DNA of 45,548 nucleotides, taken from contig JAFXPY010000019.1 of NCBI GenBank assembly GCA_017527495.1, positions 1-45,548 of the forward strand, written 5' to 3'. The DNA comes from Paludibacteraceae bacterium (GTDB taxonomy: Bacteria > Bacteroidota > Bacteroidia > Bacteroidales > Paludibacteraceae). A model generated the notes under the pieces. The model was not told the origin of the DNA, ran no database searches, and was given only the letters and a program-made list of their open reading frames with translations. Positions 1 through 7,436 of the stretch are shown here, in pieces. The translations under genes and the position numbers were made by a program. Positions within the stretch are counted from its first letter, which is position 1, and every line of letters begins with the position of its first letter.

Positions 1-1
1 G

Positions 2-289
2 ATGTGGCATGCAGTAGCGGATGCGCTGAAGAAGCAGTTTGATTTGGATACAGATAATCAGCGTTATTATGACAACTCAAGTCCACGCGTTTATGCCCGT
101 AAATGGCCGTACAAAATAAATGCGTGCGGACTACGGATTGCTTGGAGTGTCATGTGTTGGGATACGCGTTCGATGCAAGTGCTTCAAACAATAGCCGAAC
201 AGATTAATCAACAAATCAACCACACCGGCAATCCGGAGGTATCGGATTTGAAGAATAAAGGTATTGGATATAGCGATTATACAGACTAA
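2..289 (+). CDS. Hypothetical protein, probably the 3' end of a larger gene cut by the window edge
   Basis: The reading frame is open from the first bases of the window to a TAA at 287-289, so the visible 95 residues may be only a C-terminal part. The ATG at position 2 could be internal. The peptide is hydrophilic, rich in Asn, Asp and Tyr, with no signal peptide or membrane segment visible. The stop lies one base before the ATG of the pyroglutamyl peptidase gene, so the two are probably co-transcribed. I do not recognise the family. Confidence 0.5.
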   Translation: MWHAVADALKKQFDLDTDNQRYYDNSSPRVYARKWPYKINACGLRIAWSVMCWDTRSMQVLQTIAEQINQQINHTGNPEVSDLKNKGIGYSDYTD

Positions 290-290
290 C

Positions 291-818
291 ATGCGCATTC
301 TTGTAACTGCTTTTGAGCCTTTTGGCGGAAATGACACCAATATCTCGCAAAGGGTATTGGATGCTATTCAGGCAGATGTAGCGAAACTTCTTCTGCCCGT
401 TAGTTTTCGTCGTGCGCCTGAAGTGCTCAACGAAGCGATTGAGCACTTCCAACCGGAGGTGATTATCTCCATGGGACAAGCGGCTGAAGGAGACAAGATT
501 CGCCTGGAACGTCTGGCAATCAACATAATGGATAGCGCCAAAGGAGACAATGACGGCTATATTCCGGATGAAGAATTGATCTGTCCCGAAGCGCCATTGG
601 CACTAAAAACCGCTCTTCCTGTAAAGCAATTATGTGCTGATTGTATCAATGCCGGATTACCGACTATTGTATCCAACTCTGCAGGCTTGTATGTCTGCAA
701 CCGCATCTATTTTGAGGCTTTGCGACACTCGCCCAACTCGCTTTTCGTCCATATACCCAAGAACATGAACCTCGAAATAGCCAAACAAGTGATAAACATT
801 TTGATAAGAAAACTATAA
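291..818 (+). CDS. pcp: Pyroglutamyl-peptidase I (pyrrolidone-carboxylate peptidase), short form
   Basis: A cytosolic cysteine peptidase (family C15) that removes N-terminal pyroglutamate from peptides. The start is the ATG at 291, because the family begins with the strand seen here, MRILVTAFEPFGG. An in-frame ATG at 264 would lie inside the upstream gene. All three catalytic positions are visible: Glu in the RLERLAIN segment, Cys in the GLYVCN segment and His in FVHIP. At 175 residues it is shorter than the usual 200-215, mainly in the middle, but the core motifs are intact, so it is probably active. It opens a run of closely spaced plus-strand genes, with the next ATG 13 bp after its stop. 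Confidence 0.9.
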   Translation: MRILVTAFEPFGGNDTNISQRVLDAIQADVAKLLLPVSFRRAPEVLNEAIEHFQPEVIISMGQAAEGDKIRLERLAINIMDSAKGDNDGYIPDEELICPEAPLALKTALPVKQLCADCINAGLPTIVSNSAGLYVCNRIYFEALRHSPNSLFVHIPKNMNLEIAKQVINILIRKL

Positions 819-831
819 AAACATACAAATC

Positions 832-1389
832 ATGAAAAAGAAATTATTTACAATCCCTTTCTTGGTGCTGTTAGTACTATGCATGGTTGGTTGCAGTCCT
901 TCGCAGGAACAAAGTCTCGAAGCGCGCTTGCAGACTATGGCTGAAACCGCAGAATTAGGAACTGTAGAGTACACAGTAAAAAAGATTGTCAAATCTTCTG
1001 ACAAACAATGGTATACCGTGGGTAATCGGAAAATCCTGTTTCAAACTACCGCTTATTTGAAAGCCGGAATCAGGTTACAAGACTTTTCGGCTGACAAAGT
1101 GCATATTGATGAGCAGAACAACGTTACAGTCATTCTTCCTCATGCACAACTATTGTCCTTCAATATGCCGGCAGATGAAATTACAACGGTATTTGAAGAC
1201 ATCAGTTTCTTCCGAAGCCGTTTTTCTGCAGATGAGCAGAATTATATCTTGCAACTCGGAGAAGCAGATATTCGTGCTGACGTTCCTAATCTTGGGATCT
1301 TGGAAGATGCGGAGAAAAATGCCAAAGAAGTATTTACCGCTATGCTGCAGCAACTTAACTATAATAATATTAACATCAAATTTGAATAA
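832..1389 (+). CDS. DUF4230-family lipoprotein
   Basis: The 185-residue protein starts with a lipoprotein signal peptide (MKKKLFTIPFLVLLVLCMVG, then Cys at about residue 21), so it should be lipidated and face the periplasm. The body (GTVEYTVKKIVK, then a long alpha/beta region with many short strands) resembles DUF4230, a family common in Bacteroidales with no established function. The next gene encodes a second, diverged member of the same family only 2 bp downstream, so the pair looks like a tandem duplication made as one unit. Family assignment is by recognition of the overall pattern, not by a search. Confidence 0.7.
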   Translation: MKKKLFTIPFLVLLVLCMVGCSPSQEQSLEARLQTMAETAELGTVEYTVKKIVKSSDKQWYTVGNRKILFQTTAYLKAGIRLQDFSADKVHIDEQNNVTVILPHAQLLSFNMPADEITTVFEDISFFRSRFSADEQNYILQLGEADIRADVPNLGILEDAEKNAKEVFTAMLQQLNYNNINIKFE

Positions 1390-1391
1390 TT

Positions 1392-2015
1392 ATGGGACTC
1401 ATGAAAACTAAAATTAAAATTACAGTGACAATTATAATCATTATTGCTGCTGTTGCTGGTGGATTATACCTCGGATATAGTCTCAATCTGTTTTCTTTGC
1501 CCTCTTTTGTAAAAAATCCGTTATCCATTGAGAAGACTGCCAATGTAGTAGAGGAAGTCAAGAAAATAGGGGAACTCACCACAGCTTGTTATTACGAAGA
1601 AATAGCTATGCACGATACACGGATTGATACCACTTCAATTCTGGGGATTAAATATCATAAAAACAATGAAATTGTGCTTATAGGGAAAGGAATTGTACGT
1701 GCCGGTTTCGACTTGGCTAAACTAACCGAAGATGCATTAACTTCCCATGGAGATACTTTAGACATTCTACTTCCAGAAGTGGAAATATTTGATGTTATTC
1801 TCAATCCTTCGGACTTTTCTGTCGAATTTGAAGATGGAACATGGGATAATGAGACGCTGAAACCTATTAAAGCGGAGGCTAAGAAACAATTGGAGGCTAA
1901 TGCCATTGCTTCCGGCATCCTGAAAAAGGCCGATGAATCCGGTCGTAAACATCTTAAGAATCTGTTTGCAACCTTCGGTTATAACGAAGTTTGCTTTAAT
2001 CTTGTTAAACAATAA
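1392..2015 (+). CDS. DUF4230-family membrane-anchored protein
   Basis: A 207-residue protein with one N-terminal membrane segment (an Ile/Val/Ala-rich stretch at about residues 10-32) followed by a soluble domain, probably periplasmic. The soluble part has the same layout as the preceding lipoprotein: ELTTACYYEE, a central strand-rich part, and a C-terminal helix ending in a GYNEV-type strand. I read it as a second DUF4230 member. The first ATG (1392) is used here; an in-frame ATG at 1401 is equally possible. The two paralogues differ in anchoring, one by lipid and one by a transmembrane helix, which suggests they work together at or near the membrane. Function is unknown. Confidence 0.65.
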   Translation: MGLMKTKIKITVTIIIIIAAVAGGLYLGYSLNLFSLPSFVKNPLSIEKTANVVEEVKKIGELTTACYYEEIAMHDTRIDTTSILGIKYHKNNEIVLIGKGIVRAGFDLAKLTEDALTSHGDTLDILLPEVEIFDVILNPSDFSVEFEDGTWDNETLKPIKAEAKKQLEANAIASGILKKADESGRKHLKNLFATFGYNEVCFNLVKQ

Positions 2016-2020
2016 ATATT

Positions 2021-2398
2021 ATGAAATTTAGACATTTTTTATACATTTGTGTTGTGTCATCAATACTTATGTTTGCGAGTTGTTCAGAAACTGAGACCTA
2101 CAATGTAGCACCAGAAAATGGTTTGAACGTTCGTGCTACGCCATCTAAGAACGGGAAAATTATTGGAAAATTAAATTATTTAGATGATGTAGAAGTGATA
2201 TCAATTGACGGGAATTGGGCAAAAATTGAATTTGGTGATCAGGGAGCATACGTATATGCTGAATATCTAAATGTAGGAAGCAGCTATCTTGTTTGGCTCG
2301 TGCCGATACTACTATTAGCAGGCCTCGGTGGTGGTGCAGTGGTTCACTTAAAAAAAGATGGCACACCAGACATGCGTTATAAATCTAATCGGAAATGA
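2021..2398 (+). CDS. SH3b-domain lipoprotein with a C-terminal membrane segment
   Basis: The 125-residue product has a lipoprotein signal (lipobox FASC, Cys at about 21) followed by a bacterial SH3 domain at about residues 28-85, with the typical start GLNVRATPSKNGKIIGKL and the later WAKIEF and AYVYAEYL strands. Such domains usually bind cell-wall peptides. A hydrophobic helix follows (about 90-109), then a short basic tail, so the protein has two membrane attachments, which is unusual for this domain. It lies 5 bp after the second DUF4230 gene, in line with one transcript and an envelope role. Confidence 0.7.
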   Translation: MKFRHFLYICVVSSILMFASCSETETYNVAPENGLNVRATPSKNGKIIGKLNYLDDVEVISIDGNWAKIEFGDQGAYVYAEYLNVGSSYLVWLVPILLLAGLGGGAVVHLKKDGTPDMRYKSNRK

Positions 2399-2482
2399 GT
2401 TTAGTTTATAATGATTTAGTCTTGAATGCATAAAAGAAAAAATATAAAGGAGTATTAAAACATTTCTAATTTCAATATAGTA

Positions 2483-3250
2483 ATGGGACTTTTTAATCGA
2501 AAGAGTGAGCAGTATCAACTGCCAACAAAACTGGAGGCTTTGTTAGAAATGGCTCTCAAAGATGGCGAAATAACCGAGAAAAAACTGAATGTCCTGCGTG
2601 CTGAAGCTGCGAAACATGACATCAGCGAGGATGAGTTGGATATGATTATTGAGAGTCGCCTACCCAAAGTGCCAGCAAAGAAAAAGAAAGAGGATGAGCA
2701 ACCAGCGTTGATTAGTACAGATGAAGTGAATGCGGTTATCAATGCCAACCTGTATTCGGCAAGTGATTCCATAACCCAAATATTCCAAAAATATGAAATT
2801 CTATGTGATTTATCGAAAAAGAACTTGGAGAAAAACGATCGGGAGAAACTGCATCGGGCACAACTGACGTATGTCGGTAGTATTGCTTCTCCCTCTGATA
2901 AAGAAACTATGCTTGATTTGATTGCTCATGCTTTGCCTTACACAAAGAAAGACTTATCTTCTAATGCATTGACGACTGCTACAAACATTGGTTTCGCTGC
3001 GTTAAAATCAATTTCCCTGACAGCCAAAGTGGCAACATTGGGTATGGCAGGAAAAACTGTGGATAGCTTAGAAAAATTAGTGCAACATACCATTGTTAGC
3101 GACGCTGCAGAATTAGCTAACGCATGGCGGAGCAAAGTGGATAGCCTTTTCGCCGATGCCAAAGAGCTCGCCGGAGGATTCCTTAATGGTGATCGCCAAT
3201 TCAAAACAAAACTATCCGAATTATCCGAACAATACAAAAAGTATAAATAG
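2483..3250 (+). CDS. Cytosolic protein with a TerB-like N-terminal segment
   Basis: The 255-residue product has no signal peptide. Residues 14-63 (LLEMALKDGEITEKKLNVLR, then DISEDELDMIIESRL) follow the helical acid-rich repeat pattern of TerB-like domains, which often carry metals or act in stress systems. A Lys/Glu-rich linker follows, and the rest is alpha-helical with a glycine/alanine-rich patch (about 170-195). The C-terminal part is not one I recognise. The gene follows an 84-bp spacer in which I see no clear TAnnTTTG promoter, and it is followed 7 bp later by a DUF1232 gene. I give a role only as unknown, possibly membrane stress, by association. Confidence 0.6.
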   Translation: MGLFNRKSEQYQLPTKLEALLEMALKDGEITEKKLNVLRAEAAKHDISEDELDMIIESRLPKVPAKKKKEDEQPALISTDEVNAVINANLYSASDSITQIFQKYEILCDLSKKNLEKNDREKLHRAQLTYVGSIASPSDKETMLDLIAHALPYTKKDLSSNALTTATNIGFAALKSISLTAKVATLGMAGKTVDSLEKLVQHTIVSDAAELANAWRSKVDSLFADAKELAGGFLNGDRQFKTKLSELSEQYKKYK

Positions 3251-3257
3251 CATATTT

Positions 3258-3782
3258 ATGGGATTTCTTGATTCGATTAAACAAACGGCTTCTGTTGCGT
3301 CTCAAAAAGTATCTGATAGCGCAAATAAAATTAAGGCCTCAATTCCAGAGGTGAAGTTGGAAGATATTACTGCCAACCTTAATTTGTATGAGAAATATTT
3401 CTCGGAAAGTGAATTGTGGCAGAAAATAGGTAAGTTCGGAAAATCAATAGGAGCAACAGTTCTTTATCCTGTTTTTTTGTTATTTTATCTGCTGAAATCA
3501 GGAGAGGTCAATTTAAAAGAAAAAGCAATGATAATTGGCACACTTGGTTATTTTATTCTACCATTAGATTTGCTGCCTGACACACTTCCTTTCGGACTCA
3601 CAGATGATGAATTATCCCTTATGGCAGCTATTTCTGCTTTAGCATCTTGCATAACAATAGATATTCAAAATGAGGCAAAAGAACAATTACGCAAAATATT
3701 TGGCGAGTTTGATGAAAAAGCATTGGATACCGTTACGGAAATCATACAAGGAGCAAATAATTTTATTAACAAAAGACAATAA
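3258..3782 (+). CDS. DUF1232 (YkvA-like) protein
   Basis: The ATG at 3258 is chosen because it follows the previous stop by 7 bp and begins a sensible amphipathic N-terminus (MGFLDSIKQTASVAS). Longer versions of this frame would run back into the upstream gene. The protein has 174 residues. A hydrophobic stretch LYPVFLLFYLLKSGEV leads into the DUF1232 signature GTLGYFILPLDLLPDTLPF with the conserved Pro-x-Asp-x-hydrophobic-Pro-Asp turn, then a second hydrophobic helix. The family is membrane-associated and widespread, with no agreed function. The N-terminal 50 residues, rich in Ala, Ser and Lys, may lie along the membrane surface. Confidence 0.75.
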   Translation: MGFLDSIKQTASVASQKVSDSANKIKASIPEVKLEDITANLNLYEKYFSESELWQKIGKFGKSIGATVLYPVFLLFYLLKSGEVNLKEKAMIIGTLGYFILPLDLLPDTLPFGLTDDELSLMAAISALASCITIDIQNEAKEQLRKIFGEFDEKALDTVTEIIQGANNFINKRQ

Positions 3783-3785
3783 ACT

Positions 3786-4127
3786 ATGACCTACAAATTT
3801 TCTTCATCTGAAGCCTCATTGCTGGCTAATGGACATGCAGCGGATATTCTCACGCCGTGGCAAATAGAGATTGACACCGACGAGCAGACTATCACTGTCA
3901 GCAAACGCAACAAATATCTCATCGGTGTGGACGAGGATACCCTTGCTTTTCGTTTTATCCGTCGTGTAGTAATTGACCAGCACTTTATTGGCGCGGACAT
4001 CACTATTCAAGCCGTGGGCGGTAAACTGACTGCTAAATGTCTCGATAAATCCGATTGCAAACGAATCAAGGAACTACTTATGGAGTACAATAAAACCTCC
4101 AAAACTAAGCACAATATCTTTTCGTAA
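3786..4127 (+). CDS. Small PH-like domain protein
   Basis: The 113-residue soluble protein consists almost wholly of alternating strands (ITVSKRNKYLIGVDEDTLAF, FIGADITIQAVGGKLTAKCL) and one final helix (SDCKRIKELLMEY). This is the layout of a bacterial PH-like domain. There is no signal peptide. It starts 3 bp after the DUF1232 stop, so it closes the run of envelope-associated genes that began with pcp. Its last codons and terminator are copied again at 5604-5710, on the other side of the AbiE cassette, so this is the gene into whose 3' end that cassette was added. Confidence 0.6.
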   Translation: MTYKFSSSEASLLANGHAADILTPWQIEIDTDEQTITVSKRNKYLIGVDEDTLAFRFIRRVVIDQHFIGADITIQAVGGKLTAKCLDKSDCKRIKELLMEYNKTSKTKHNIFS

Positions 4128-4213
4128 ACATAAATCAGGGGAGCCATGCGGCTCCCCTGATTATTTAATATCCGCCGATGCAGGCAAACGATTTGAATCG
4201 TATTGTAGAGAAA
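4109..4213. repeat. Left direct repeat flanking the AbiE cassette (3' end of the PH-like gene plus terminator)
   Basis: The sequence from the last six codons of the PH-like gene through its terminator and on to the stop of abiEii is repeated in the same orientation at 5604-5710. The first 51 bp (4109-4159 and 5604-5654) are identical. The remaining 50 or so bp align with scattered substitutions and short indels (for example a shared cgtattgtag near the end). Together the two copies bracket exactly the two abiE genes and their promoter. Confidence 0.9.
4133..4162. terminator. Strong hairpin, bidirectional terminator between converging genes
   Basis: A perfect 13-bp inverted repeat with a 4-base loop (atgc) lies 5 bp after the stop of the PH-like gene and 55 bp beyond the stop of abiEii. 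It can end transcription from both directions. The T-tract on the plus side is short (ttattt). It is inside the 51-bp identical core of the direct repeat. Confidence 0.8.
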
Positions 4214-4217
4214 AATG

Positions 4218-4913
4218 TTATTGTGCTATCAACGGACAAGCGGCAAAGAGCTCTAATGCCGATGCTGTTTCCGAAATAAGATGTTGGCGAGCAAAGTTCT
4301 TCGACTGATTATCTGTCAGCACTTCGCCGAGACCTTGCATTAACACACGCGAACTAAAACCACGAACTTTTTCTGCGCATTGTTGAGCATATTCACTCAC
4401 AGAGAGACCGGTGCGTAGTTTTACAATCTCTTCGTTTATCTCTGTGCGCTTTTGCAAAAAGAACCAGACATCATAGATATCTCGGGGCGTAATACGCTCG
4501 CCTAAAGCACATAGTTTATGCGCAAACATATCCGGCAAAGTCATAACGCGAATATCGGTTCCAAGCAAGGAGCGAATCTCATAATGATTGGGATACTCGC
4601 GGTTGCTCACCTCCACTTTTAGCATCCGCTCGCCTTTCCCGTAATTAAGCACTAAAATCAGGCCATAGAACTTAATCGCCTCATCATCAATTGTTCCGTA
4701 TTTCAAGAGCAGTTTGCGCAATTCTTTATATACATACTCTGTCTGCGAGGCATCTAATAGATTGAAATCCAAATCCGTAGAAAAGCGCGTTAAACCATGA
4801 AAGAGCATAAGCGATGTGCCGCCTTTGAAGGCGAGCAACTTGCTTAACGCCGGATGACGAAAGATGGCAAGCAGCACTTGCATCATATAATACCGATGTT
4901 TATTTAGATCCAT
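4218..4913 (-). CDS. abiEii: AbiEii/AbiGii-type toxin (nucleotidyltransferase of a type IV toxin-antitoxin pair)
   Basis: The protein has 231 residues counted from the ATG at 4913. That start overlaps the end of the antitoxin gene by 14 bp, a usual arrangement; an ATG at 4931 would lengthen the overlap. It carries the nucleotidyltransferase signature FKGGTSLML (about 29-37) followed by RFSTDLDF with the paired Asp at about 47 and 49, and later the DMFAHKLCAL and RDIYDVWF segments seen in AbiEii-like proteins. AbiE systems abort phage infection and can stabilise mobile DNA; the toxin is thought to transfer nucleotides to an essential RNA or protein target. It is coded opposite to the surrounding operon and lies between two direct repeats. 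Confidence 0.85.
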   Translation of the reverse strand: MDLNKHRYYMMQVLLAIFRHPALSKLLAFKGGTSLMLFHGLTRFSTDLDFNLLDASQTEYVYKELRKLLLKYGTIDDEAIKFYGLILVLNYGKGERMLKVEVSNREYPNHYEIRSLLGTDIRVMTLPDMFAHKLCALGERITPRDIYDVWFFLQKRTEINEEIVKLRTGLSVSEYAQQCAEKVRGFSSRVLMQGLGEVLTDNQSKNFARQHLISETASALELFAACPLIAQ

Positions 4914-5466
4914 TGAGTAGCGCCTCCACACGCTTTGTTAATATGGGTGAATGATACAAGGGTAATAGTTGTTGTACTTTCTTTTTGTTCAATGGGTGCA
5001 GATTGTCGAAGTAACATTGCCCCGCACTCAAGTACATCATGTCTAAAAACGCGCGCTCGGGAGTTGCTATTGCGATGTTATCTATCTGCTCTATGCCCTG
5101 CATGTTTGCCCAGATAATATGATTGATTTTGCGAAATGAATATGCCTTTCCATCCACCTCGATAGTACGAGTTTGATAACTGATACATGTAATCTCAGAA
5201 CTGTATTGAAATGTTACACCTGCACGAGCTAAAACATATTCAAGCGAGATATAACTTGGTTTTAATAATGCACATGCCATCTCTTGCTCATTATATGTGG
5301 ATTTGGTGTATATCCCATTTCTCGGAGAGCGAATGGCTCCGATGCGGGCATAGTAACGCAGCGAATTATTTATAGACTCGCGCGTTCTGCTGCTATCCAT
5401 CATCGTTAGCCACTGTGTGGTAAATACCGTTCTGGTACTGGATAATATAGTATTAATGATGTCCAT
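4900..5466 (-). CDS. abiEi: AbiEi-type antitoxin / transcriptional repressor
   Basis: The 188-residue reading starts at the ATG at 5466. An upstream in-frame TTG (5508) overlaps the promoter -7 element and is rejected. The N-terminal 60 residues look like the winged-helix of AbiEi (SSRTRESINNSLRYYARIG, then a short wing), and the SYISLEYVLARAG segment followed by a strand-rich C-terminal domain matches the family (TPERAFLDMMYL is a typical AbiEi element). In characterised AbiE systems this protein neutralises AbiEii and represses the shared promoter. The gene overlaps abiEii, with the antitoxin first. The whole unit is inserted behind the PH-like gene. Confidence 0.8.
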   Translation of the reverse strand: MDIINTILSSTRTVFTTQWLTMMDSSRTRESINNSLRYYARIGAIRSPRNGIYTKSTYNEQEMACALLKPSYISLEYVLARAGVTFQYSSEITCISYQTRTIEVDGKAYSFRKINHIIWANMQGIEQIDNIAIATPERAFLDMMYLSAGQCYFDNLHPLNKKKVQQLLPLYHSPILTKRVEALLNGSK

Positions 5467-5505
5467 CGTGAGCTGTAAGCGTAAATTATTTTTGGTTTCA
5501 GCGCA

Positions 5506-5536
5506 CAAAGATAATATAATTATTTAGGAAATACAA
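5506..5536 (-). promoter_or_regulatory. Bacteroidota-type promoter of the abiE cassette
   Basis: On the minus strand there is a perfect -7 element TATCTTTG (5506-5513) preceded by TTG (5534-5536) at the usual 20-base distance. It lies about 40 bp upstream of the abiEi start at 5466, leaving a short leader. No clear operator palindrome was seen around it. Confidence 0.75.
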
Positions 5537-5603
5537 GTATTCTAACGAAAAAATGCAGAAATCTCTTTTCTCTACATGCGTTAAACTATAATAATGCAAT
5601 TAC

Positions 5604-5710
5604 GCACAATATCTTTTCGTAAACATAAATCAGGGGAGCCATGCGGCTCCCCTGCTCATATAAAATCCGCCCGATGTAGGCAAATGATCTGTACACGTAT
5701 TGTAGAAAAA
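5604..5710. repeat. Right direct repeat flanking the AbiE cassette
   Basis: This is the second copy of the 4109-4213 sequence. It repeats the last six codons and stop of the PH-like gene and the terminator hairpin, but no open gene leads into it here, so the coding part is non-functional. The core 5604-5654 is identical to 4109-4159; beyond it the copies have diverged. The cassette between the repeats holds only abiEi, abiEii and their promoter. Confidence 0.9.
5631..5654. terminator. Copy of the terminator hairpin inside the right repeat
   Basis: A 10-bp perfect stem with loop atgc repeats the hairpin at 4133-4162. The outer three stem pairs are lost because the following bases differ. It would shield the downstream gene set from transcription coming through the cassette. 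Confidence 0.65.
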
Positions 5711-5841
5711 ACTTAATAAAGAAATCCAAACATCCACAGCGGAATGCGATTAAATTGACCAATTTCAATATCGTCAACTGCTAAAACTCTCTATTTCTCT
5801 GCATACGAGGAATGGCCTCGCAAATAAGGACCAAAAAGGAC
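5711..5841. other. Spacer with no recognised gene
   Basis: Together with the right repeat and the promoter this makes up a gene-free stretch of about 470 bp between abiEi and the lipoprotein at 5939. Reading frames on both strands are short and start inside low-complexity AT-rich sequence. I see no RNA gene or riboswitch here. The spacer is probably the original region upstream of the 5939 promoter. Confidence 0.5.
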
Positions 5842-5873
5842 TTTGCGAATATAAACGAAAAGCAATAATTTTG
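5842..5873 (+). promoter_or_regulatory. Promoter for the lipoprotein / DUF456 / lipoprotein set
   Basis: TTTG (5842-5845), a 20-base gap, then TAATTTTG (5866-5873) match the Bacteroidota primary sigma consensus. The element lies 65 bp before the ATG at 5939, so the three genes 5939-7385 form their own transcript. Confidence 0.8.
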
Positions 5874-5938
5874 CATCGTCAAAAGGAGAATGCCGAAAAT
5901 CCATTACAGAGTAGGCGCAACAAAAAATTTTATTTATC

Positions 5939-6583
5939 ATGAAAAAAGTATTATTATTTATCGCGTGCATATCATTATTATGCGCATGTGGGGGATCGTC
6001 TTCAAAACCAACAGAAGATGCCCAACCAAAGGAAGAATCAAAAACATTACCTGCTTCCAGCCTGATTTTAAAAGGTAAGCATGCAAAGTTATTTAAATTG
6101 TCGGGAGACACCTACAATGTTAATCTGGTGAAAGTCGATAACCATTGGCAGGTTCGTATTAAAATGACCATAGCGACCAACACACCATTTGAAGAAATCA
6201 AAAACTGTGAGAATTTCGAACGTGAACTGGTATGTCCTTATGGCAAATTAGTAAATAGCAGTGATGTTGAATTGGAATCATTGGACATGAACTGTAGTGA
6301 TTGGGAGACACTCCTTCAGGAGGATGATGAAGCAGAATTGACTACCAGCGGAAAGACATGGTCATACAAAGAAATGTCATACGAGACAGCCAAAGAGATA
6401 TTCGACAAAACAGTTGCTGTGGAGATATCCGGTTTGGAATTAAAACCATTGAAAAAGGAGAGTATCAAATCCGCCACAGAGTCTCTATACGATGATCAAG
6501 ATATGCAAGATCTAAAAGATGCAGCAGAAACGGCAGGAAAACTGCTTGAAGCAGAAAAAAGTCTGTTAGACGCTTTATTTTAA
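5939..6583 (+). CDS. Putative lipoprotein, function unknown
   Basis: The 214-residue product begins with a lipoprotein signal (LLFIACISLLCACGG, lipobox CAC with the modified Cys at about 17) and a Ser/Glu/Lys linker. The mature part starts with a strand-rich domain (about 40-100: LILKGKHAKLFKLSGDTYNV, WQVRIKMTIATNTPFEEI) that resembles immunoglobulin-like lipoprotein domains. It ends in an acidic helical tail (about 180-214). I do not recognise a named family. It starts a three-gene unit with a DUF456 membrane protein and another small lipoprotein. Confidence 0.6.
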   Translation: MKKVLLFIACISLLCACGGSSSKPTEDAQPKEESKTLPASSLILKGKHAKLFKLSGDTYNVNLVKVDNHWQVRIKMTIATNTPFEEIKNCENFERELVCPYGKLVNSSDVELESLDMNCSDWETLLQEDDEAELTTSGKTWSYKEMSYETAKEIFDKTVAVEISGLELKPLKKESIKSATESLYDDQDMQDLKDAAETAGKLLEAEKSLLDALF

Positions 6584-6614
6584 ACAACAATATTAACTCT
6601 AATTTATTCTTATT

Positions 6615-7136
6615 ATGTTAACAATTTTATGGTGGGTTTTAGTTGCCCTGTTATTATGTTTCGGTTTTCTGGGATGTTTCATCAACAAAGTTCCGGGACC
6701 AATCGCTGTGGTAATAGCAACACTACTTGCTATTCTGCTTCTCGACATTCCTATTAAATGGAGTACTTTCGGTATCATTACTGCATTGGCCATTGCCAGC
6801 ATGATTGTTTCAAAACTGCTTGTTAAATTGGTTAAGAAACTGCAAGAGTATTCCAAACGCGCCACATGGGGAACGACAATCGGATCTATTGTCGGTCTGC
6901 TTTTGGTGTGGGGAGCTGCTTCCTCTGAGTCGAATGCGCTTCTTGTTACTATGTTGATTGTTGGTTTTATTGTTCTGCCTTTCGTTTTGGCATTCTTGTT
7001 GGAACTGACGAATAAACAAGGCGCTGTCATGGCTTTAAAGTGTGCCACATCTGCCACTTGTGCATATCTGTCTGATACGCTTCTGAAGTTAGCGGTATTT
7101 GTGTATGCTATTTATGTTATATTTCAAATAGGATAA
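6615..7136 (+). CDS. DUF456-family integral membrane protein
   Basis: The 173 residues form four to five hydrophobic helices. The start (WWVLVALLLCFGFLGCFINKVPGP) has the typical DUF456 layout: a first helix, a short turn with VPGP, then a second helix ending in IPIKWSTF. The middle shows a Lys-rich loop and a GTTIGSIVG glycine-rich helix. The family is widespread and has no confirmed function. It is flanked by two lipoprotein genes, 31 bp and 6 bp away, so a shared envelope role is plausible but not shown. Confidence 0.7.
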   Translation: MLTILWWVLVALLLCFGFLGCFINKVPGPIAVVIATLLAILLLDIPIKWSTFGIITALAIASMIVSKLLVKLVKKLQEYSKRATWGTTIGSIVGLLLVWGAASSESNALLVTMLIVGFIVLPFVLAFLLELTNKQGAVMALKCATSATCAYLSDTLLKLAVFVYAIYVIFQIG

Positions 7137-7142
7137 AAGATT

Positions 7143-7385
7143 ATGAAACTGAGACATTTTGCTTTTGTGGCATTAGTAGCACTATTTGCCGCATGTACCA
7201 ACCAAGAGTCGCTTCTCAAAGATTATGAGAAAGCCTGCGAAAAAGGCGACGCCGTAAAAGCGGCAAAAATTGCAGATCAGATGCACGAAAAGTATCCTAA
7301 CACTGAGGACTGGACGGAGGAACAACAAGAACGCTTAGCAAATGCGTCTGTTGTTCTTATGCAAAAGACACTTAAAGGCTTTTAA
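7143..7385 (+). CDS. Small lipoprotein with a helical body
   Basis: The 80-residue product has a lipoprotein signal (FVALVALFAACT, Cys about 18) and a helical mature part (LLKDYEKACEKGDAVKAAKI) rich in Lys, Glu and Ala. The pattern is like the DUF6565-type small lipoprotein at 37782-38129, but similarity is low and may reflect composition. It is the last gene of the three-gene unit and ends 25 bp before a hairpin shared with the converging glycan operon. Confidence 0.6.
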   Translation: MKLRHFAFVALVALFAACTNQESLLKDYEKACEKGDAVKAAKIADQMHEKYPNTEDWTEEQQERLANASVVLMQKTLKGF

Positions 7386-7409
7386 AAAACTTTTACAGAT
7401 GAAACAGAG

Positions 7410-7436
7410 GCTGCCTAACAAGTTGTGTTAGGCAGC
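7410..7436. terminator. Hairpin between converging operons
   Basis: An 11-bp perfect stem with loop agttg lies between the 7143-7385 gene and the end of the minus-strand glycan operon. It overlaps the last codons of the aminotransferase gene (stop at 7415-7417). T-tracts are weak on both sides, so its strength as a terminator is uncertain. Confidence 0.6.

Noticed and set aside
5586-6111. Two minus-strand frames between abiEi and the lipoprotein gene
   Set aside because: The first crosses the duplicated terminator, the second runs opposite the promoter and start of the lipoprotein gene; neither has coding-like composition.
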